Below are positions 30,872-37,514 of a stretch of 37,514 bases of DNA, in pieces. Below the pieces are notes generated by a model. The model was not told the origin of the DNA, did no database searches, and worked only from the letters and a program-made list of their open reading frames with translations. The translations under genes were made by a program, and so were the position numbers. This stretch comes from Chloroflexota bacterium (GTDB taxonomy: Bacteria > Chloroflexota > Anaerolineae > Anaerolineales > Villigracilaceae): NCBI GenBank assembly GCA_021787595.1, contig JAJYLQ010000032.1, positions 1-37,514 of the forward strand, given 5' to 3'. Numbering within the stretch: position 1 is the first letter of the stretch; every line of letters begins with the position of its first letter.

Positions 30872-32083
30872 CTATATCTTTTGAAGCGAAAAGATATCGG
30901 CTTCCGCATCGTCAACTATTTCTTTCGGGTCAATCATTTTGAAGTCCTGAATTGCACGAGCTCTTTCCAAACCACCTGCAACAAGATGACCATAATACTC
31001 CATTGTGATGGTTGTGGATGAATGCCCTAGATAGCGACTAACTTCAATCAGTGACATGCCATGGTGAATCAAGAATGAAGCAGCTGTGTGTCGGAGAGTG
31101 TGAAAAGTAAATTCATTGCCTAATCCGATTGCTCCAAAAATGTGTTTTGCACCTTTCTGCAGATATCCTGGTTGAAGCGGTGTCCCCACGCGTGATGGAA
31201 ATACGAGTCCCCAGTCTTTCCACGATGCACCCATCAAAGCAATAAGCCGCTGCTGGTTATCGAAGTGTTGCTTAAGCTCTTCAGTCAGTTTCTTCCCGAT
31301 AGGCAAGATTCGATTGCCAGCAAATGTTTTTGTTGCTACGAATTCCCTAGGCTTTCCCTTAATATGCCTTGACCGAATCTGCTCGCTCACAAGAATAACC
31401 TGATTCCCGAGATCAACGTTGCGCAGTCGCAGTCCAAGGAGTTCTCCAAGTCGCAATCCCGTTGTGACTGCCACCAAATACAGCACATAATAAGGCGTGT
31501 CTTTTGCAATTTCCAAAAAGGTGGCCAATTCGGTTGGAGAGAGAATATTCGCCTTCCGATGATTTTGAGCCGAGGGCCGCTTGGCAACTACACAAGGGTT
31601 GATGCTTACTGCTCCTTCTCGGATGGCATCTGAAAACATCATGCGAAGGGTAGTGTAAACATACTCCTTTGTCCGGCCACCAACACCTTGATTTGTGAGG
31701 GTGATGAAAAGGGAATTTATGTCGCCAACCTTTATTTTTCGCAAAAATCTATTGCCGAGGTAGGGGAGAATATAAAGGCGACCATTGCGGCTATAATCAT
31801 CAAAGGTGGTTGCCACGATACTGTCCCTTTTGAGATCAAGCCATCGCGAAAAATATTCGCCTACTCGGTAATTGATATTCTCAACAGACAGGCCAACTTC
31901 GATCTCGCCTCGCATCCTAAGAAGCCATTCTTCCGCTTTACCTTTTGATGGAAAGGATTGGGTCTTTCGAATAGGCTTACCACCTTCAGAAGATGGAACC
32001 AGAATTTGTGCACGCCACGTCCCCGAAGCATTTTGACTGATAGAGCCAAAGCCTGGCGCTCGATGGCCTTTTTTCTTGTACAT
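30872..32083 (-). CDS. Phage-type tyrosine integrase with AP2-like N-terminal arm-binding domain
   Basis: The start is ATG 32083 (MYKKKGHRAPGFGSIS), chosen for the strong GAGGAGG five bases upstream; a longer frame to 32161 would include the hairpin. The 403-residue integrase has an N-terminal arm-binding region (about 1-60, GSISQNASGTWRAQI...), a core-binding SAM-like domain (about 75-160) and a catalytic domain with Arg211 (TTGLRLGELLGL), Lys252 (TKTFAGNR), His328 and Arg331 (FHTLRHTAASF), His354 (LGHSS) and Tyr364 (MEYYGHL). Its 3' end is 150 bases from the 3' end of tRNA-Arg, its probable target. An HTH excisionase-like gene lies upstream on the same strand. Its ribosome binding site is buried in a hairpin. 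Confidence 0.94.
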   Translation of the reverse strand: MYKKKGHRAPGFGSISQNASGTWRAQILVPSSEGGKPIRKTQSFPSKGKAEEWLLRMRGEIEVGLSVENINYRVGEYFSRWLDLKRDSIVATTFDDYSRNGRLYILPYLGNRFLRKIKVGDINSLFITLTNQGVGGRTKEYVYTTLRMMFSDAIREGAVSINPCVVAKRPSAQNHRKANILSPTELATFLEIAKDTPYYVLYLVAVTTGLRLGELLGLRLRNVDLGNQVILVSEQIRSRHIKGKPREFVATKTFAGNRILPIGKKLTEELKQHFDNQQRLIALMGASWKDWGLVFPSRVGTPLQPGYLQKGAKHIFGAIGLGNEFTFHTLRHTAASFLIHHGMSLIEVSRYLGHSSTTITMEYYGHLVAGGLERARAIQDFKMIDPKEIVDDAEADIFSLQKI

Positions 32084-32115
32084 TTCAACCTCCTCGGAAT
32101 TTGATTCCGAGGAGG
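32081..32115 (-). promoter_or_regulatory. Hairpin sequestering the integrase ribosome binding site
   Basis: On the minus strand CCTCCTCGGAAT, a CAA loop and ATTCCGAGGAGG form a perfect 12-bp stem (32089-32100 with 32104-32115). The right arm contains the GAGGAGG Shine-Dalgarno, followed by TTGAA and the ATG at 32081-32083. In this fold the ribosome could not reach the site. Confidence 0.7.
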
Positions 32116-32162
32116 CGTCGACTAATGAATTTTTTCGGTTGTTAAGGTGCATGATTTTCAAT

Positions 32163-32399
32163 TTATGATTTTACACCTGCATTTTGGGAATAAGCAGTGT
32201 GCTGTGCCAAGAATTCCTGTAAGCTCTTCCGGGTGATTCGAATCACTCGGCCGGATCGAAAAGCGGGAACCTGCCCAGTGTTGATCCACATCCTCAAAGT
32301 CGATGCAGATACATTTGTAATTTGAGCAGCTTGCAGTACAGTCAAGAGTTCAGGCGCACTGTCGGCGCTCAGGGATTCAATCGTGTCAGTCATTAACAT
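32163..32399 (-). CDS. Excisionase-type helix-turn-helix protein
   Basis: A 78-residue protein from ATG 32399 (MLMTDTIESLSADSAPELL), with CAGGAG about 11 bases upstream; a GTG at 32411 overlaps that site and is less likely. It is a MerR-like/excisionase helix-turn-helix: LLTVLQAAQITNVSASTLRMW, then INTGQVPAFRSGRVIRITRKSLQEFL, the classic 'DNA-binding, excisionase family' layout. It probably acts as recombination directionality factor for the integrase encoded next, or as its regulator. The two are 79 bases apart and co-directional. Confidence 0.85.
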   Translation of the reverse strand: MLMTDTIESLSADSAPELLTVLQAAQITNVSASTLRMWINTGQVPAFRSGRVIRITRKSLQEFLAQHTAYSQNAGVKS

Positions 32400-32442
32400 G
32401 GTATGTTTCACTCCTGCGAAGAATTGTTCCTAGGGTTAAATT

Positions 32443-32484
32443 AAAAGAATCCCCGCCGGTCGCTTGACCAGCAAGGATTCTTTT
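32443..32484. terminator. Terminator-like hairpin upstream of the excisionase gene
   Basis: AAAAGAATCC (32443-32452) pairs with GGATTCTTTT (32475-32484), with an inner stem GGTC / GACC. Active in either direction by base content; it would isolate the excisionase-integrase unit from transcription entering from the right. Confidence 0.6.
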
Positions 32485-33136
32485 ATGCCTCTAGGGGGTT
32501 GGACATTGTTTAGGCTTTTGCCAAGGTCAATATCAGACCTTTCCCCTTGAAGTCAGATGATTAAAAAGGCTCATCTGTAAGCCAATTTCGTTCACCAACA
32601 TCGGAAACATCCGATGAATTTAATGGCCGCGGAAGCGGCGTACCTCGAATAAGTTTGAAATTCAGTGGAAACGTGGGACTGCAAATGTTCGGCACAATGG
32701 CCGGAGTCTGTTTTACGCGCTCTAACATAATAGCGAAATTTGGGGGACAAGCCCAAGGTTTTTTGGCCGCGCTCTAAGGAAGAGGGCAGCAATGGAATTT
32801 TTTTGATGTTACAAAAATTTGAAAGTCGCAGGAGCGACATGCCTCCAGCAGCGTCGCGAAAAATCACGAAGGGATTCTTCTCCGTTCGCTGCTTGTTGGA
32901 TAACTCGTTTTGATTGAATTGTTAAGGTGCTAAGGCGGTTCGCGCCCTGAATGCCCAAAGCTCAAAACGCATTCAAAATCTTGACTGCGCTGAATTCTAC
33001 CAAACAGGCACGGTGTAAACAATGTTACTTTCCGTTGAATCCAGCCTACAATTTTGAAAGCTTGGGATCATTTTTTTCCGCGCGATTCCGCTTTACAAGG
33101 ACGGCTAACTCTTTATAGATAAGCACGTCTCGCGAT
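32485..33136. other. Gene-free region between the integrase module and the IS remnant
   Basis: About 650 bases without a supported gene. A 91-codon minus-strand frame (32592-32867) has no ribosome binding site, a disorderly composition and no resemblance to any family I know. Short inverted patches (GTCGCAGGAGCGAC near 32825) and AT-rich stretches are present. It is probably decayed mobile DNA. Confidence 0.5.
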
Positions 33137-33685
33137 TTGCACAGCGGATATCTCACAATTATTGAACCAGAGTCGCTGGTCACTGTGGAACTGGCAAGCC
33201 ATTCAGGTCCCATGCCTGGCTTGGAACAAAGCGGGACCAAGAACCGCGGCAAGCGCATCACCAAGAGTGGGCGCAAGGAATTGAGGTGGGCGCTGATGGA
33301 GGCGGCTTGGGGTGCGATTAGCATCTCGCCGTGCTGGAAAGAGCAGTGCGAAAAATATCTGCGCCGCATGCGCGAACCCAATCTGGCGATCGTTGCCATT
33401 GCCCGCAAGTTATTGGTGGCAGCCTGGTATGTGCTACAAGGCAAGACGGATAAATATGCAGAAGAGGCAGCAGTGGCCCAGAAGCTGTTGCGCTTTGCCT
33501 ACACAATCGGGAAGGAAAATCGGCCCAAAGGACAAACCGCAGCGCAATTCGCGCGGATCCGTTTGGATCGGTTGGGATTAGGAAGCGAACTGACCAGCAT
33601 TTCTTGGGGTTCAAAGAAACCCATCCCCTTGCCCCCATCGGCGTTGGAAGAAAAGAAAAGGAGCGATGTCCCAAACACAAATTAG
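33137..33685 (+). pseudogene. IS110-family transposase, 5'-truncated remnant
   Basis: From about residue 20 the frame reads HSGPMPGLEQSGTKNRGKRI, then TKSGRKELRWALMEAAWGAI and REPNLAIVAIARKLLVAAWYVL, the C-terminal Transposase_20 region of IS110-type enzymes, with the catalytic-serine context (QSG). The N-terminal RuvC-like half with its D-E-D-D residues is absent; before residue 20 the sequence does not match. The remnant is different from the intact IS110-family protein downstream, so it belongs to another element. It would be inactive. Confidence 0.75.
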
Positions 33686-34141
33686 TGTGAACTCCAAATA
33701 GGAGACCCATGAAGGGATTTTGCGGGCTCATCGCTCCAAAATCATTATACAACCCGTTCCATGCTTTTGCACAAAACGTGAAAGCGGTGGTGGAATATGG
33801 CTGTGTTTGCTACCTTGTATTCTGATTTATCTTTCCCATTTCTTTGTACCCTTGACTTCCCACTTCATCTGTGCACCACGAAAGAGTGTTGCTCATTTTT
33901 CACGCCAAGAACCGTCCCGTTATTTTGCAAAAGTATACTCCGAAAAGACAGACCAACAAGCTCCCCTTCGGGCAAAGCAGTGGAGGCGTGTGGCGCCACG
34001 GCGCCATCGCAGCCCCGAGGTGCACCATGGTTGCCGGTCAAATTGATTTATGCACTGGCGGCGAGGGGGGAAAGACCCCGATGAGAAAGCTAATTCCCAT
34101 TAATGACCGGGATCTGTCCATCCCAATCCAAGGAGTATGAA
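33686..34141 (+). ncRNA. Long non-coding left flank of the IS110-family element, candidate bridge RNA region
   Basis: These 456 bases between the remnant and the transposase have no good gene. IS110-group elements encode a structured 'bridge RNA' in the non-coding flank before the recombinase. Hairpin-forming parts are visible in the last 200 bases: TGGCGCCA repeats (33992-34010), GGGG/CCCC around 34067-34079, and GGGAT/ATCCC around 34109-34125. The element's exact left end was not determined. The identification rests on family knowledge and position. Confidence 0.35.
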
Positions 34142-35518
34142 ATGAGACGAAAGAGCAAAAGAACGCCGGGCATGGAAGAAGCGCATCCGTTTAGTGCGAT
34201 GAGCCGAGTGAACGCCAATGCGGCAGGAGTGGATATAGGCGCCGTGGAAATTGTCGCCTGCGTAAGCGGGGATGAAGAAACACAAATCGTGAAAGCCTTT
34301 GGGAACTATACGGTGGACCTGCAGGCATTGGGGGCATGGTTGAAGAAGTACGAAGTGAGGACGGTAGCGATGGAAAGCACCGGCGTGTATTGGATCCCAT
34401 TGTTTGAAGAACTGGAACGGGAAGGCTTTGAATGTTTGCTAATAAGCTCAAGGTCATTACGGAGAGTGGCCGGAAGGAAGAGTGACATCACAGATGCGCA
34501 GTGGATACAAACCCTGCACAGCTATGGGTTATTGGAAAACTCATTCCGTCCGCAAGCGGACTTGGTTGCGATGCGAACCCTGTTGCGGCATCGAGCGCAG
34601 TTGTTGGAGCATCGCTCGCCGCATATTTTACACATGCAGAAGGCACTCTTGCAAATGAATATCCAATTATCGCAGGCGTTGAGCGATGTGATGGGAGAAA
34701 CGGGACGTGCGATGATTCGGTCGATTGTTTTAGGGGAGCGAGATCCAAAAGTGTTGGCAGGGTTTCGCGACCCGGGCTGCAAGCACAGCGAAGATGAGAT
34801 TGAAAAAGCGTTGACGGGGACGTGGCGGGAGGAGCATCTGTTTGTGTTGAAGCAATCGCTGGAGTTGTATGATTTTTACACGAAACAGATTGAAGGGTGT
34901 GATGAAGAGATGGATCGGTTGTATGCCCTGACCCGCCCGGATTGGGGGGTGGGAGAATTGCCCGCCATCCCGAAGAAGAAACAGAACTCGCATAGTAAGA
35001 ATGCGCCGAAGAATGCCAGAGAGATACGAAAGCATTTGCAGCGGATCAATGGCGTGGACTTGAGTGTCGTGGATGGATTCGGAGTGTCACTGGCTCAAAC
35101 GGTGACGATGGAAGTGGGGAGCAATGTGGGCGAGAAGTTTCCGACCGACAAGCATTTTTGTTCATGGCTGGGAGTGGCGCCGAAACATGAAATCTCCGGA
35201 GGCAAGGTGTTGAAAAACAAAACCTTGAAAACGAAAAATCGTGCAGGGCAGGCATTTCGGATGGCGGCGCAATCGGTGAAGCAGGCGGACTGTCCATTTG
35301 GGGTCATGTATCGGCGTTTACGTTCGCGGCTGGGACCGGCACAAGCAACGGTAGCGACGGCGCACGCCATTGCGCGAGTGGTGTACAAAATGTTGAAATA
35401 TAAAGTGGAATATGACCCGTTGAGCGTGAATGAATATCAAGAGCAATACGAAGCGCAGCAAGTGAAGTATATGAGAAAGAAGGCAGCGAAGCTGGGCTAC
35501 CAACTCGTTCCCGCGTAA
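34142..35518 (+). CDS. IS110-family transposase (DEDD recombinase)
   Basis: The start is ATG 34142, with AAGGAG six bases upstream. The 458-residue protein is longer than typical (~330-420). The N-terminal RuvC-like domain has the D-E-D-D set: Asp31 (GVDIG), Glu78 (AMESTGVYW), Asp115 and Asp118 (SDITDAQW). The C-terminal Transposase_20 domain (about 295-400) has the GVAPKHEISGGKVL segment, with Ser352 as the likely catalytic serine. A coiled middle part (about 150-290) includes an extra Lys/Asn-rich insertion. Such enzymes cut and paste through RNA-guided recombination without terminal repeats. It is intact. It lies between a decayed IS110 relative and half an attC site. Confidence 0.95.
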   Translation: MRRKSKRTPGMEEAHPFSAMSRVNANAAGVDIGAVEIVACVSGDEETQIVKAFGNYTVDLQALGAWLKKYEVRTVAMESTGVYWIPLFEELEREGFECLLISSRSLRRVAGRKSDITDAQWIQTLHSYGLLENSFRPQADLVAMRTLLRHRAQLLEHRSPHILHMQKALLQMNIQLSQALSDVMGETGRAMIRSIVLGERDPKVLAGFRDPGCKHSEDEIEKALTGTWREEHLFVLKQSLELYDFYTKQIEGCDEEMDRLYALTRPDWGVGELPAIPKKKQNSHSKNAPKNAREIRKHLQRINGVDLSVVDGFGVSLAQTVTMEVGSNVGEKFPTDKHFCSWLGVAPKHEISGGKVLKNKTLKTKNRAGQAFRMAAQSVKQADCPFGVMYRRLRSRLGPAQATVATAHAIARVVYKMLKYKVEYDPLSVNEYQEQYEAQQVKYMRKKAAKLGYQLVPA

Positions 35519-35540
35519 TGTAACGCGGGATGAAAAAAAA

Positions 35541-35562
35541 GGCGTCCTCGATTGAGAACGCC
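35541..35562 (+). terminator. Hairpin after the transposase gene
   Basis: GGCGTCCTC / GAGAACGCC with one mismatch and a GATT loop, 22 bases after the stop, preceded by eight A. It is either a terminator or part of the element's right end. Confidence 0.55.
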
Positions 35563-35649
35563 TGCTTTGCATTTAAGGATTATTGTCTTTTTGCAAGTTC
35601 TGATCGACGATTTATAAAATTTGACTTGAAATCACAGACAGGATGATCG

Positions 35650-35692
35650 TGCCACTGCCTTCGTGGGTCGACGGTTCTTGAGAACGCTGTGT
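35650..35692 (-). other. Half of an attC site
   Basis: On the minus strand, after the stop of the membrane-protein gene, GCCCAAC (R'' core) is followed by ACAGCGTTCTCAAGAACCG, as at the start of an attC. The complementary second arm and the GTTRRRY core are not found in the 130 bases between here and the transposase gene, so the site is truncated at the IS110 side. Confidence 0.5.
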
Positions 35693-35700
35693 TGGGCGCA

Positions 35701-36492
35701 TTACGCCTCAAGATTAATATAGCGCAACTGTAAATAGGCAAGCGTCAGCATATAAATCGAGAAGAGAAAGGAGAATAGCATGGACCCATAATTAATGGTC
35801 ATTCCAAATGCGGGTTTTGCTATTTCATTTAATCCAAGCGGGAATATCACAAAAAAACCAACAATCATCATCGCCGGCACCATTAATATGCCCAATGGCA
35901 TTTTTCGCAAACTCATGATCGCTGTAACGAAAAATGCAGGCATGATAAAACCTAAATCAAGGATATAGATTGAATATAAGTATTCGATGCGATGATGCTC
36001 TTGCATGAGAGGCAGGAGGGACATAATCCATAAGATGTTAAAGAGTACGGCAATCAGCATTGATGAGATGGCTGTCGTTTTTAGCACTCCACTCCGTATT
36101 TGAAGATTCCGGAATTTTTCAGATCGATATCCGGAAAGACTATAAAGCAGAGACCAAAATGCAAGTGCAAATATTGCCAAGTAAAACAAATAAAATAAAT
36201 TATAGACTCGTTCGATTGTTAATATTCCATACAGATACCATTGTGAACCAATTACACCGATAATAACTACTTGCTTCTTGATGTTCTCCTGCTTGGTGAA
36301 ATAGATTAATACGAGTAGAAACAAACTCAATACCACCGTGATGAAGTCTTGCGCAACAGCTCCGGGAAGATAATCTGCTTGAAAAAGGTTATCGTAAATT
36401 CCTTTTACTAAGAGACCCCCTGCTGCGGCGACAAGTGTCAAGATTTCCGTAATGCTCCACAACAACTTTGCTGTTTTTATGTTCGGGACCAT
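35701..36492 (-). CDS. Hypothetical multi-pass membrane protein in an integron-type cassette
   Basis: A 263-residue, very hydrophobic protein with about eight predicted transmembrane helices (first at about 12-30, last at about 235-258) and short charged loops. It has no recognised motif or family. The gene is AT-rich compared with the chromosomal genes. It starts 28 bases after the recombination core of the attC at 36520-36648 and ends a few bases before another attC start, the compact layout of a mobile gene cassette on the minus strand. No function can be assigned; a transport, sensing or immunity role is open. Confidence 0.65.
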   Translation of the reverse strand: MVPNIKTAKLLWSITEILTLVAAAGGLLVKGIYDNLFQADYLPGAVAQDFITVVLSLFLLVLIYFTKQENIKKQVVIIGVIGSQWYLYGILTIERVYNLFYLFYLAIFALAFWSLLYSLSGYRSEKFRNLQIRSGVLKTTAISSMLIAVLFNILWIMSLLPLMQEHHRIEYLYSIYILDLGFIMPAFFVTAIMSLRKMPLGILMVPAMMIVGFFVIFPLGLNEIAKPAFGMTINYGSMLFSFLFSIYMLTLAYLQLRYINLEA

Positions 36493-36519
36493 TTCTACAT
36501 CCTTTTAGAAGTGTTATGC

Positions 36520-36648
36520 GCCCAACGGCCTGCGTTAGCCGCAAGTGGGTGGGGCGAGATTCGGCTTGAGAGGAGTATAAGCCCGAAGCCAGAAAAATGC
36601 TCGAAAATCGCGGCGAGTCCCACTTGTCGGCTGCACGCTGTGTTAGGC
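36520..36648 (-). other. attC recombination site between two gene cassettes
   Basis: Read on the minus strand it runs from GCCTAAC (36642-36648, R'') to GTTGGGC (36520-36526, R'). The inner arms CCCACTTGTCGGCT and AGCCGCAAGTGGG (plus-strand reading) pair except for one unpaired T, the extrahelical base that gives attC sites their strand choice. Next to the cores, GGCCTGCGTTAGC faces GCACGCTGT. The size, 129 bases, is in the usual range. It begins five bases after the stop codon of the Imm5-like gene, as expected for the attC of that cassette. Confidence 0.8.
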
Positions 36649-36652
36649 GCTT

Positions 36653-37348
36653 TTACTGTTGAGCAGTCTTCCATGCTTCTGGAATTGCTACCGTTAGCCA
36701 CCATATCCAAAACTCTTGGAACTTTGACGAGTCACACAGCGGGCCACCAGGTTCGCAAGCAAAAGCAACGGCCGCGGCAGCCGCCGTATCACTGTTTTCG
36801 ATTTGACACAAATCTTCATCCGTGAACTGGTCGGCCCTGATGGGTTGGGGATATTCGCTGATAGACCTTCCTGAAGGCCAACTAACCTCTCCAAGCTTGA
36901 AGAACTTGTTAAGATGGCCCAGCGGTTCTTGACCGCGGGCTTCTTTCAAAGCGTGATAGGTTGCACACCCCGCTAAATCGGCATTCCAACTAATTTCTGT
37001 CTCATCATGCCCCCACGTATTTCCAGAAGCATGATAGCCGTGGTCTTGAATATCATCTGCCGTTGCATCATCTACTTGACCCTGCAATACGCCAATGGCG
37101 GCATTGAGCAAATCTTGGGGCAAGGTGTCTTCTGGAAACTCCTGCTGAAATAGGGGCAGGACTCGCTGTGCAGTGATGACAGCCAACCAACTACGCGCTC
37201 GTTGACTGACTGGGTCCATAGACGCTTTAAACGCGTCGTAGATTTGACGACGGCGTTGAGGAACAAGCCGGTGCTGTGGGTTGGCATTCACTTCTGCAAG
37301 TGCAGTATTGACAAGAAGTTGAAGTTCTTCAGGGAGAGGTGTTGACAT
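36653..37348 (-). CDS. Imm5-like immunity protein in an integron-type cassette
   Basis: A 231-residue soluble protein. The helical core at about 27-95 (HRLVPQRRRQIYDAF, RARSWLAVITAQRVLPLFQQ, DLLNAAIGVLQGQVDDATA) resembles the Imm5 family of immunity proteins, which typically show 'RRVLPLWE..FP.D..P...L..A...L.G' in this place. Imm proteins protect cells from contact-dependent or polymorphic toxins of competitors. No toxin gene is visible, so it would be an orphan immunity gene, a common type of cassette cargo. It is flanked by an attC at its 3' end and by the core of the next attC 28 bases before its start. Confidence 0.6.
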   Translation of the reverse strand: MSTPLPEELQLLVNTALAEVNANPQHRLVPQRRRQIYDAFKASMDPVSQRARSWLAVITAQRVLPLFQQEFPEDTLPQDLLNAAIGVLQGQVDDATADDIQDHGYHASGNTWGHDETEISWNADLAGCATYHALKEARGQEPLGHLNKFFKLGEVSWPSGRSISEYPQPIRADQFTDEDLCQIENSDTAAAAAVAFACEPGGPLCDSSKFQEFWIWWLTVAIPEAWKTAQQ

Positions 37349-37375
37349 GGTGTATGCTCTCTTGTCTCTGTCCGC

Positions 37376-37514
37376 GCCTAACGGCCCGCGTTATTAGAAT
37401 GAACTTGCTTGGGATGTGGCATCAGCATATCCTTGAGGGGATACCGCCGCAGGGACGCTGATGGGATGTGAGTGTTTGGGTTGTCCGACAGCCGCTATGG
37501 GAGTGATTTCGTTG
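37376..37514 (-). other. Start of a further attC site, running to the window edge
   Basis: GCCTAACGGCCCGCG at 37376-37390 has the same form as the R' side of the attC at 36520 (GCCCAACGGCCTGCG). It lies just upstream of the Imm5-like gene, so it should be the attC of the next cassette. The other core (GTTRRRY with its arm) is not recognisable before the window ends. Confidence 0.5.

Noticed and set aside
30562-30915. Minus-strand frame of 117 codons across the tRNA gene
   Set aside because: It is the antisense reading of tRNA-Arg and flanking sequence, a common spurious prediction.
32592-32867. Minus-strand frame of 91 codons
   Set aside because: No ribosome binding site, irregular composition, no recognisable motif; more likely decayed DNA.

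Overview
The window looks like chromosomal DNA of a Chloroflexota bacterium, probably class Anaerolineae. This is inferred from gene content and style, not from a marker gene: lipoproteins and binding proteins with Thr/Pro/Ala/Gln-rich linkers, many dispersed palindromic repeats, a LacI-type regulator with a sugar ABC transporter and trehalose synthase, a YHS/PepSY-like/two-component cluster, and a MoxR-DUF58 pair. Most genes are GC-rich; the stretch at about 21.1-23.1 kb and the membrane-protein cassette at 35.7-36.5 kb are visibly more AT-rich and look acquired.

Layout. 1-1.05 kb: the start of a DDE transposase running off the left edge, an attC-like site and a hypothetical gene. 1.26-5.9 kb: a NYN-domain protein, a small YHS-domain protein, a Met/Gly/Tyr-rich PepSY-like membrane protein and an OmpR/histidine-kinase pair whose sensor loop is also Met/Gly-rich, which suggests metal (copper) sensing; repeats fill the gaps. 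6.0-6.8 kb: a lipoprotein. 6.87-13.3 kb: a carbohydrate regulon with a LacI repressor, two palindromic operators, a binding protein, two permeases and trehalose synthase. The second permease carries a complete c-type cytochrome-like domain (CxxCH) inserted in its first extracytoplasmic loop, the most unusual thing in the window. 13.4-19.9 kb: minus-strand central metabolism (pyruvate kinase, CoA hydrolase/transferase, alanine dehydrogenase, ornithine aminotransferase, ornithine carbamoyltransferase). The carbamoyltransferase gene contains a 57-bp in-frame palindrome. 20.0-21.05 kb: a damaged DUF2442 gene and a BrnT/BrnA toxin-antitoxin pair bounded by near-identical 23-bp repeats. 21.07-23.06 kb: an alpha/beta hydrolase and a nitrilase-family enzyme. 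23.1-26.4 kb: a metallo-beta-lactamase-fold hydrolase (with a duplicated C-terminal scrap beside it), DUF58 and MoxR.

The right third is accessory. 26.5-30.6 kb is a small minus-strand integrative element (tyrosine integrase, three unknown proteins, D5-type helicase with a replaced C-terminus). A tRNA-Arg(TCG) gene follows, then a second integrase with an excisionase-like HTH protein; the integrase's ribosome binding site is buried in a 12-bp hairpin. Then comes an IS110-family remnant, an intact IS110-family element with a long non-coding left flank, and integron-style gene cassettes on the minus strand: a membrane protein and an Imm5-like immunity protein separated by a well-formed attC site. 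Half an attC site lies next to the IS110 element. No integron integrase is visible, so this would be a cluster of attC sites lacking integrase.

How the parts work together: the sugar regulon imports and isomerises an alpha-glucoside under LacI control; the amino-acid block links alanine, ornithine and citrulline with CoA-ester metabolism; the right end is a landing zone for mobile DNA around a tRNA gene and attC sites.
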